This document shows positions 27,909-34,829 of a DNA stretch of 34,829 nt, piece after piece. Origin of the DNA: Sphingomonadales bacterium. Its GTDB lineage: Bacteria > Pseudomonadota > Alphaproteobacteria > Sphingomonadales > JAKSBY01. The stretch's first letter is position 1, and each line of letters starts with the position of its first letter. Where the stretch lies: NCBI GenBank assembly GCA_022360855.1, contig JAKSBY010000565.1, positions 1 to 34,829 of the forward strand. Reading direction: 5' to 3'. The notes beneath the pieces are model-generated. The model made no database searches. It was not told where the DNA came from and saw only the letters and a list, made by a program, of their open reading frames with translations. A program made the translations under genes and the position numbers.

Positions 27909-29387
27909 TTAAAACTCGGCAGCGACGGTTTCTTTCAACGCCTCGATCGCCTGCTTGTCAAAGACCCGGCCGGAGAAAATCACCGCCGCGATCTCGGCGG
28001 CATTGGCGATATCCCGCAGCGGATCGGCCTCCAGCAATACAAGGTTGGCAGACATGCCGACGGCGATTCCCCCGAATTCGCCCTCACGTCCAAGATATCG
28101 GGCCGGCACGATAGTAGCCGCACGCAGAATCTCCATCGGCTCCAGGCCGGCCTTCGCAAGATGGCCGAGCTCGTCGTGATAGCTGAAGCCCGGGAAGACC
28201 ATTGTATCGTTCGCATCGGTGCCGACCATCACCGGGACCCCGGCTTCGTGCGCCATCCGGGTAATCGTCAGCCCATGCCGGTAGAAATGATCATAAAGCG
28301 CCGATACGGCGGGGGAGACGGACGCGGTCTCGTCAAGATCGCCACGCCACTTCCGGGCCATAAGCGGTTCCGGGATATATCTGAGCCGCGGGTCGTTGCG
28401 ATAGGCGGCCTCGCCGGCGCGCGCGTCCATTTCCCGCGTCTCGTGGGTCGGCACATAGTAAACGCCGAATCTTGCGAGACTGTCGAGCACCGCCTTGCAC
28501 CGCGCCGGATTGTACCCATCAAGCGTTTCCCGCAGCCGCGTTTCGTCATCGGGCGCTTCGCCGGCGGCCATTGAGGCGCGGTAGCTCGGCCCGTAGTCAC
28601 TGCAGTCGTAAAGCAGGACGCGCGCGTGCTCGATGGAACGATGGCCCGCCGCGGCGGCTTCCAGAACATCCATGGCCCGCGGAACATGGCCGGCCACGGG
28701 CAAGCCGAGCTTCTTTGCCTCGTCCATCATCGCGAAATAGGCCGCTGGCGGAACGCTGGAATAGGATTTGATGAAATCCACCCCGCGCTTTTTCAGAAAC
28801 CGCACAAGCTCACGCGCCTCTGCCGCGGTCTCGGGGTGGTAGAAATCCGGCGCCCCTTCCGGAAGTTCCTCGCGATATGCGACCCCTTTGACGAAGTCGC
28901 TCGAGAGCGCGAGAAGATGGGGGCCGACCGTCTCCCCTGCTTCGATCCGCGCGCTCAGGACCCGCATATCGTCAACACAAACGGACTCGTCACCACGCGG
29001 CTCCCAGCAATCGGACGACATGTCACGGACGCCCGTCACGCCATTGGCGATGAACAGCGGACCGCTGAAACGTGCGAGCAACGGATGCTCGGCCATATGC
29101 ACATGCATGTCGATCAATCCCGGGATCAAAAACCGGCCCTCACCGTCAATCTCCTCGGCGGCGGCATAGTCGGGGGCATCCTGCGATCCTGTGATCGCGA
29201 CGATCCTGCCGTCATCGATGAAGATCGTGCTGTCCGGACGCACCGTCCGCGTGGCCGGATCGATAAGAGTGACGTTGGAAACGGCGAGCGCTACCGCCGT
29301 TGGCAGCGGCGGCACCGCCTTGGACCCACACCCGGATAACAGCAGCGCCAGACAAAGCCCGCCGATTTTCCATACCCCCGATAGCAT
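27909..29387 (-). CDS. Amidohydrolase family lipoprotein-like protein
   Basis: Lipobox-like LALLLSGCGSKA; metal motif LIPGLIDMHVHMAEH; GTDANDTMVFPGFSYHDELGHLAKAGLEPMEILRAATIVPARYLG. Confidence 0.93.
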   Translation of the reverse strand: MLSGVWKIGGLCLALLLSGCGSKAVPPLPTAVALAVSNVTLIDPATRTVRPDSTIFIDDGRIVAITGSQDAPDYAAAEEIDGEGRFLIPGLIDMHVHMAEHPLLARFSGPLFIANGVTGVRDMSSDCWEPRGDESVCVDDMRVLSARIEAGETVGPHLLALSSDFVKGVAYREELPEGAPDFYHPETAAEARELVRFLKKRGVDFIKSYSSVPPAAYFAMMDEAKKLGLPVAGHVPRAMDVLEAAAAGHRSIEHARVLLYDCSDYGPSYRASMAAGEAPDDETRLRETLDGYNPARCKAVLDSLARFGVYYVPTHETREMDARAGEAAYRNDPRLRYIPEPLMARKWRGDLDETASVSPAVSALYDHFYRHGLTITRMAHEAGVPVMVGTDANDTMVFPGFSYHDELGHLAKAGLEPMEILRAATIVPARYLGREGEFGGIAVGMSANLVLLEADPLRDIANAAEIAAVIFSGRVFDKQAIEALKETVAAEF

Positions 29388-29624
29388 CGTTACCTCCCTA
29401 ACCCGATGGCGTACCGCTGCTTCGTCTGGATACGCCCAGTTTCCATCATCTGCTCTGGTCCAATCAGTTCCAACGAATACGAGACCGGGGGCCGCGGCTC
29501 TGTCTTAGCGCTTGAGGTCTGCCCTTAGCGGACGGCCGCGGTCCGGATCAAATCGCTAACCCCGCTTCTTAAAGGCAAAGAGGCTTGCCATGAAGTTGAG
29601 AGATGCTCGGACAACAATGAGGGC

Positions 29625-30689
29625 ATGACCGGGATACAGCAAGGGATGCGAATGGAACGCAACGCGCGGGCTGCCAAAGACGGGCATCCTCCTCCGCCTT
29701 ACCTTTTGTTTCTGGGCGACGTACCGCTGCAGCCGATGGCAAAAACGGCGGCGGGCCTGCTGCAGTGGCGCCCTGAACTTTGCGTTGGAAAGCTCACGCT
29801 TCCGGGATGTGCCGTCGAGATGGACATTCCGGAAATGACCCCCAAAGAGGCTGTAGGAGCGGGTGCGAAAACTCTGGTCATTGCCGTGGTCAATCCGGGG
29901 GGAACACTCCCTGACGCATGGATTCCGGCCCTTGTAGAAGCGCTGGAAGCCGGTTTGAATATCGCCTCCGGCGCGCATGTTTCGTTGTCCGTCTTCCCTG
30001 ACCTGAAGGACACCGCAGCCCGGCTCGACAGAACCCTCTACGACGTTCGACTGCCGAAAATGACGTTCGATGTGGGCGATGGTGTCAAGCGGGCAGGCAA
30101 ACGGATCCTCACGGTGGGGACGGATTGCGTGGTCGGCAAGAAGTATACCGCCCTCGCGCTGGAAAAAGCGTTGCGGGAACGGGGCGTGGACGCTGATTTC
30201 CGTGCCACCGGTCAGACCGGCATCCTTATCGCGCGGCGCGGCGTCGCGATAGACGCGGTCACCTCGGACTTTATCTCGGGCGCCGCCGAATGGCTTTCGC
30301 CGGCCAACGCCCCGGACCACTGGGACGTTATCGAGGGGCAAGGCTCGTTGTACCATCCCTCATTTGCCGGCGTCACCCTCGGGCTCATTCACGGCAGCCA
30401 GCCTGACGCGCTTATTGTTTGCCACGAGCCGATACGCAGACAACTCCTGAGCCTGCCCTACCCTATCCCGCCTCTTAAAGAGTTCATGAAGACCAACCTC
30501 GACGCGGCGCGGCTGACAAACCCCAACGCCATCATCGCCGGGATGAGCCTGAACACATCAAAGATGTCGGCCCAAAGCGCCGAAGAAGCGGTTGTCGCCA
30601 TGGAACAGGAGACAGGATTGCCCTGCTGTGACCCGATTCGTCACGGCGCCGGCAAGATTGCCGACCATCTGATTTCCGTTCTCGCCTGA
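29625..30689 (+). CDS. DUF1611 family protein (DgcN-like)
   Basis: P-loop-like VGTDCVVGKKYTALAL, ATGQTGILIARRGVAIDAVTSDFISGAAEWLSP, DVIEGQGSLYHPSFAGVTLGLIHGSQPDALIVCHEP: characteristic DUF1611 pattern. Confidence 0.9.
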   Translation: MTGIQQGMRMERNARAAKDGHPPPPYLLFLGDVPLQPMAKTAAGLLQWRPELCVGKLTLPGCAVEMDIPEMTPKEAVGAGAKTLVIAVVNPGGTLPDAWIPALVEALEAGLNIASGAHVSLSVFPDLKDTAARLDRTLYDVRLPKMTFDVGDGVKRAGKRILTVGTDCVVGKKYTALALEKALRERGVDADFRATGQTGILIARRGVAIDAVTSDFISGAAEWLSPANAPDHWDVIEGQGSLYHPSFAGVTLGLIHGSQPDALIVCHEPIRRQLLSLPYPIPPLKEFMKTNLDAARLTNPNAIIAGMSLNTSKMSAQSAEEAVVAMEQETGLPCCDPIRHGAGKIADHLISVLA

Positions 30690-30716
30690 GTTCTGCCGAT
30701 GCCGGTCCGGCACGGG

Positions 30717-31784
30717 CTAGGAACGATCGGTCCCCTTCGGCGCAAACTGTGCCATGCGGCGCATCTGGATCGGCGAAACACCGAAAGCGGCCTTGAACGC
30801 GCGCGTAAAGCTGGGTGGATGGCCATATCCAATTTCCAGCGCGATCTCGATCATCGATTTATTGGAGTTTTTCACGAGTTCCAGCGCGTGTTCGGCCCGC
30901 AGCTTATCGCGAACGCTGCCGACGGTATCCCCATAAAGATGGCGAAAGCCGAGCTGCAACTTCTGCCGCGTCATATCAACAGCGTAGGCAAGCTCGGCGA
31001 TATTCGGCGGTTCATCCAACGAGGCCTTCAGATAACGCATGGCGCGCTTTACTTTCGCGCGCTCTTTTGGCGATAACGTCATACGGTCCGCATCGCACGA
31101 AGACGCGGCGCCGAATTCCTGAAGCATGAGATAAACGAATTCCAGCGCCTTTGCCGAAAGATACGCGCGCCGATATCCGGCCTGCATCCCGCATTCCAAC
31201 AACTGGGTCGCGACATAATAGGCATTTGGCGACAACATGATATTGCGATATGGAACACGTGCCGTGCCCGAAACGAACTGGTTAATCGCGTCCGGAACAT
31301 CCCGAGGGCCGAGACCGGTGGCCTCAAACAACAAATCGCGATCGATAATGATACTTACCCAGCGAAGACTTTGGCCGCGCTCGTAAACCGTTTCAAACCC
31401 CTCCCCATGATCCATGCCGTAGACCGTGCAACACCCATTGCTGAGCTCACCATCCAACCCCTGTGAGCCGCTGATTTCGACACCGCCATTGAGCACCGCC
31501 GTCAACACCAGCTTGCGCCCGAAACTATGGCGGCGGAACAGAGACCGTTGCGCGACCATATCGACGGTAATCAACCACAGCCCATCCTGGAGCTGGCGAA
31601 ACTCCCATTCCCCGGTCGCGAATCTCTTGTCATAGATGCAACGATACCCGGCGTCATCGAGGATTGGCTCGCGCCAGCCGTCGGGCAGGCGCTCGGCTGA
31701 CTTCGACGCCAGCACAGAGAGCAAGCTGTCAAAATCACGATGCGCATGCGCGCCGACGATTACCGCTTCTTCCACGCCATTCAC
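30717..31784 (-). CDS. AraC family transcriptional regulator
   Basis: C-terminal HTH: NIAELAYAVDMTRQKLQLGFRHLYGDTVGSVRDKLRAEHALELVKNSNKSMIEIALEIGYGHPPSFTRAFKAAFGVSPIQMR. Confidence 0.95.
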   Translation of the reverse strand: MNGVEEAVIVGAHAHRDFDSLLSVLASKSAERLPDGWREPILDDAGYRCIYDKRFATGEWEFRQLQDGLWLITVDMVAQRSLFRRHSFGRKLVLTAVLNGGVEISGSQGLDGELSNGCCTVYGMDHGEGFETVYERGQSLRWVSIIIDRDLLFEATGLGPRDVPDAINQFVSGTARVPYRNIMLSPNAYYVATQLLECGMQAGYRRAYLSAKALEFVYLMLQEFGAASSCDADRMTLSPKERAKVKRAMRYLKASLDEPPNIAELAYAVDMTRQKLQLGFRHLYGDTVGSVRDKLRAEHALELVKNSNKSMIEIALEIGYGHPPSFTRAFKAAFGVSPIQMRRMAQFAPKGTDRS

Positions 31785-31947
31785 CCTTTACTAAAGCGCG
31801 CCGCAGGAGCTGATACGAAGGAACGACTCTATCATTAATTGGAAGGCCAATCCATAAATTGACACATAAGCTTCACAGTTGCGACTGGCACAGATTGCTC
31901 ATCCCATGCCGACGCCACTCCCTGTCATAAAGCAGCTTTTTGAAATT

Positions 31948-31966
31948 GCAACTCATTTTCATTAAC
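31948..31966 (-). promoter_or_regulatory. Fur-box-like sequence upstream of the AraC gene
   Basis: Minus strand GTTAATGAAAATGAGTTGC matches 13 of 19 positions of GATAATGATAATCATTATC by eye. Confidence 0.3.
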
Positions 31967-32067
31967 TCCCTGTGAAAAAACCTGATGCTGTTGATAGGCG
32001 TGGTTTTCCGGCCGGCTGGAATGTCCTTCCCCTCTAAAACCGTTCCAAAATCATCTTAGCATTTTAT

Positions 32068-32096
32068 CGGCTCATCCCCGTGCGTGCGGGGAACGC
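32068..32096 (-). repeat. Solitary type I-E CRISPR-repeat-like 29-mer
   Basis: CGGCTCATCCCCGTGCGTGCGGGGAACGC; 22 of 29 identical to the E. coli I-E repeat CGGTTTATCCCCGCTGGCGCGGGGAACTC, with conserved CCCCG/CGGGG stem and GAAC/CGG..CAT.. ends. No second unit at the expected 61-nt period on either side. Confidence 0.7.
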
Positions 32097-32216
32097 CTCG
32101 CACAGCGCCATCTATCCGACCGCTGCGACATCCAAGCTGTGAAACACCAGCGGATGCCAGAAAATGAAGGTCCAGCACATCCGCACAAAACCCTACACTC
32201 CCAAAACAAACGGACC

Positions 32217-33713
32217 TCATGGCTCGCCCATGGGGTTGCGCTGTCCTGACGGCGGGGAGCCTGACAGGCTCCGAAACACGGCCGCTTGAGATGTGCGGAA
32301 ACCGGTCACGGTTCCATCCTGGCTCAAGATGACGTCGGCCGTGAATTGCGGCCCAGTATGATAGGGCCAAACCTTGTGCGCCTCGAACCTGGTTGGCGAC
32401 ACCGGCAGCAACAGGAATTCAAGGGCACCCACTTCGAGGATGAAGCGCTTTCCTTGGCGGATGACGCGGCTGCGGCCAAAACCGGTATCTTCCTGATAAT
32501 CGCCTTCCAGCGGCGCCAGCCAGGCGCACTCTTGTTTGCTCAGATGCTCTCTGGGCGGATCGCACAGCTGTTTGCCACCGCCCGCCTCGTTTTGATATCG
32601 CAGGAACGTCTCGCTCCAATCCCGGCCGCCTCTTCCCAGGGCATGATCGATCAGCGTTTGAAAAATCATCCGCGGCAAAAACGGGTTGTCCGCATTCGCG
32701 AGGACGGAGACGGCGAAATCCAGGTCGGGGATCAGCCCGGTGATGGCGCGAAATCCGTCGATGGAACCGGTGTGGTAGACGATCCGATGCCCGCCATAAC
32801 GATGCGTGTACCAGCCGAGCCCATAGGCCGCATCCGTCACCTCGCCCGCGAAATCCCCCATGGCCTGCGACATCTCCGCCTCGGCAAACGGCCCTGTATC
32901 CGGCGTATGCGGAACATGGGCCTGCTGCAGGGTCTCCAACGGCAGCAGGGTTTCGCCGCCGGGGGTCTTGCCGGTCAGCAGAAACGAAAGCCACCGCGCC
33001 ATGTCAGACGCAGTGCTGTTGACCCCGCCGGCGGGCGCGGCGACATGATCCTCGTAGCGCCACGGGATGAGCCGGACCCGACCGTCGGTCGCGCGCAGAT
33101 GGGGATGCGCGAAGTTGCCGGCGGCCTGCGCCGCACGATGGCAGGCATTGGTGCGCCGCAGGCCGAGAGGCCGGCTTATGCGCTCCTTCAGAAACTCGGG
33201 CCAAGCCATGCCGGACGCCGCCTCCAGGACTTCGCCGAGCACCGTGAAGGCATCGGTGCAATAGCCATAGCCGTCGCGAAAAGCATGGCGAAAGGGCTGG
33301 TGCCGCATCCGCGCGATGAGGTCTTTGCGGTCCGCCGCCGCCTGCCTGTGCCGGCCTTCCGAGGGCAGAAGCCCGAGACGGTTGCAGAGTAGATCCCTGA
33401 CGGTGACCTCTTCGGTCGCCCGAGGGTCCGACAGGCGAAGCTCCGGCAGGAACCTCGGGACCGGGTCGTCCAGGCCGAGCCGCCCCTCCGCCTGCAACAT
33501 CAGGGCGGCGGTGACCGCAAACGGCTTGGAGCAGGAGGCCAGCGCGAACACGGTGTCGTCGTCGACGGCGGGCTGGCTGTCGACGCAACGGATCCCGTAG
33601 CCACCGGCAAACACCGTATCGCCGGCAACGACCGAGAGCGCCAGGGCCGGCTGCCGCCAGTCGTGCAACGCTTGCTCCACAAGAGTTTCTAAGGCGCAGC
33701 GATCGAAGTGCAT
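32217..33713 (-). CDS. Class C beta-lactamase-like serine hydrolase (no obvious signal peptide)
   Basis: SCSK (SxxK) motif, FALASCSKPFAVTAALMLQAEGRLGLDDPV, HTGSIDGFRAI. The second motif reads YCT instead of YxN. Confidence 0.92.
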   Translation of the reverse strand: MHFDRCALETLVEQALHDWRQPALALSVVAGDTVFAGGYGIRCVDSQPAVDDDTVFALASCSKPFAVTAALMLQAEGRLGLDDPVPRFLPELRLSDPRATEEVTVRDLLCNRLGLLPSEGRHRQAAADRKDLIARMRHQPFRHAFRDGYGYCTDAFTVLGEVLEAASGMAWPEFLKERISRPLGLRRTNACHRAAQAAGNFAHPHLRATDGRVRLIPWRYEDHVAAPAGGVNSTASDMARWLSFLLTGKTPGGETLLPLETLQQAHVPHTPDTGPFAEAEMSQAMGDFAGEVTDAAYGLGWYTHRYGGHRIVYHTGSIDGFRAITGLIPDLDFAVSVLANADNPFLPRMIFQTLIDHALGRGGRDWSETFLRYQNEAGGGKQLCDPPREHLSKQECAWLAPLEGDYQEDTGFGRSRVIRQGKRFILEVGALEFLLLPVSPTRFEAHKVWPYHTGPQFTADVILSQDGTVTGFRTSQAAVFRSLSGSPPSGQRNPMGEP

Positions 33714-33731
33714 GGCTGGTCAAAGCAAATA

Positions 33732-33751
33732 GACATAGAATTTATAATCTA
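33732..33751. promoter_or_regulatory. Weak candidate operator copy D: GACATAGAATTTATAATCTA
   Basis: Extended by 2-3 nt it matches 14 of 21 positions of TTTACATTAATTTTATAATGT; lies between the divergent serine hydrolase and tetR genes. Confidence 0.3.
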
Positions 33752-33884
33752 TATATAATGAAAAGAGAAATGTAATTAACCTGAAAAAACCTCGTCAAGC
33801 AGTAGCCAGAGGCTTTACAGTTTGAAATCTATCTGAAATTTCAACTACCCTCGCTCCAAGGGAGCGGGAGACCGGAACGAAGGC

Positions 33885-34496
33885 ATGCAGAAGACCAGGC
33901 GCTCACAGGAACAGCGGCGGCAGGAAACCCGAAGGCGATTGATTTCCGCCACCATTCAGGTGATCAACGAAAAAGGCTTCGCCGCCATGCGGACCGGCGA
34001 TATCACCAAAAAGGCGGGCGTGACCTGGGGCGCGGCACAGCATCTGTTCGGCGGCAAGGCGGAGCTTTTGACCCAGGTCGCTTCCGACGTCTCCGACACG
34101 CTGATCGATACTCTGGAGACCGATATCGACGCCGACCTGCCCGCCCGAGACAAGCTCGCGCTCATCATCGACCAGACCTGGGAACTCTACAGCAGCCGCA
34201 CCTACTTCGCCATGGTCGAGATCTTGCGAGGCACACGCAAGGATCCGAGCCTCCACGACAACATGGTCGACGCGCAGATCAAGATTACGAAGAAGATCGA
34301 GAAGCTTTGGGTCCGCATCTTCAAGGCGGACGAGATCGCGGAGCAGACCATCTTGCGGCTTTGCCACATCGTGACCCTCTATCTCGCCGGCCTCGCGGCA
34401 CGGAAAATCTACGCGATGCCAGCCACCGAAACCGAGCGCTATATCTCCTACATCAAAGACATGACAGCCGCCGAAATCGCCAGAAAGCATAGCTGA
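33885..34496 (+). CDS. TetR/AcrR family transcriptional regulator
   Basis: N-terminal HTH RRQETRRRLISATIQVINEKGFAAMRTGDITKKAGVTWGAAQHLFGGKAELLTQVASDV. Confidence 0.95.
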   Translation: MQKTRRSQEQRRQETRRRLISATIQVINEKGFAAMRTGDITKKAGVTWGAAQHLFGGKAELLTQVASDVSDTLIDTLETDIDADLPARDKLALIIDQTWELYSSRTYFAMVEILRGTRKDPSLHDNMVDAQIKITKKIEKLWVRIFKADEIAEQTILRLCHIVTLYLAGLAARKIYAMPATETERYISYIKDMTAAEIARKHS

Positions 34497-34506
34497 GGCG
34501 GACACG

Positions 34507-34536
34507 CACCGGCCGAGTAGCCCCTCCCGGCCGGTG
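34507..34536 (+). terminator. Stem-loop after tetR
   Basis: Perfect 9-bp arms caccggccg / cggccggtg with a 12-nt loop, starting about 10 nt after the stop. No U-tract. Confidence 0.5.
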
Positions 34537-34565
34537 GCAGACGAGGCGGACACATTCACTCTATT

Positions 34566-34585
34566 TACATTAATTTTATAATGTA
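34566..34585. promoter_or_regulatory. Candidate operator copy A: TACATTAATTTTATAATGTA
   Basis: Perfect 7-6-7 inverted repeat (tacatta-atttta-taatgta) between tetR and the M24 gene. Confidence 0.6.
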
Positions 34586-34665
34586 TGTATAGTATCTGCA
34601 ACATGGCTGATCGCAACGACGCTCAGACATGAGTTGCCTGATCGAAGAGAATGAGACGAGCATCT

Positions 34666-34829
34666 ATGGCCAACGAACACGCCGCCCCGGCGCCCCGGAA
34701 GCTGCTTCCGTTTACGTCGGAGGAGTATCGGGGGCGGCTGGGTAAGATCCGGGCCGCCATGGGGGAGAGGGATTTGGACCTGCTGTTCCTTTCCGACCCG
34801 TGCAACATCTTCTATGCGACCGGGTATGA
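34666..34829 (+). CDS. M24 family (creatinase/Xaa-Pro peptidase-like; ectoine hydrolase DoeA/EutD-like) N-terminus, 3' truncated by window edge
   Basis: Translation MANEHAAPAPRKLLPFTSEEYRGRLGKIRAAMGERDLDLLFLSDPCNIFYATGY..., a creatinase N-terminal pattern, open through the window end. Not listed in the supplied ORF track. Confidence 0.8.
   Translation, partial: MANEHAAPAPRKLLPFTSEEYRGRLGKIRAAMGERDLDLLFLSDPCNIFYATGY

Noticed and set aside
32007-32157. A full CRISPR array around the I-E-like repeat
   Set aside because: Only one repeat unit is present; segments at the expected period on both sides do not match.
1-34829. Insertion sequences, phage genes, integrase or rRNA
   Set aside because: No transposase, integrase, structural phage or rRNA-like sequence recognised on either strand.

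Overview
GC-rich proteobacterial (probably alphaproteobacterial) window dominated by outer-membrane uptake and hydrolytic genes. The left edge holds the 3' end of a glutamine synthetase-like gene followed directly by an aldehyde dehydrogenase. An AT-richer spacer with a degenerate initiator-tRNA-Met-like fragment follows. From about 2.3 kb to the right end the genes are: a leftward ECF-sigma/FecR/TonB-receptor (STN domain)/class-C serine hydrolase/PD40-amidohydrolase unit; a second TonB receptor; an EutB-like PLP dehydratase; an S33-type alpha/beta hydrolase; an amidase; an erythromycin-esterase-family protein; a second class-C serine hydrolase; a third TonB receptor; a DUF819 membrane protein; an S9 peptidase and an amidohydrolase; a DUF1611/DgcN-like protein; an AraC regulator; a third class-C serine hydrolase; a TetR regulator; and the start of an M24 (creatinase/prolidase-type) gene running off the end. 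The main non-coding signals found by reading are: (1) a solitary 29-nt sequence with the form of a type I-E CRISPR repeat, with no array and no cas genes; (2) a perfect 23-bp inverted repeat nested in a ~138-nt hairpin between two divergent genes; (3) the tRNA-fMet-like remnant; (4) a recurring 20-bp AT-rich palindrome (TACATT-N8-AATGTA type) upstream of the M24 gene, twice in the sigma/TonB-receptor intergenic region, and in weaker form upstream of tetR, a candidate shared operator. My functional hypothesis is a locus for scavenging and breaking down an exogenous peptide-, ester- or D-amino-acid-containing compound. That is inference. No similarity searches or folding programs were run.
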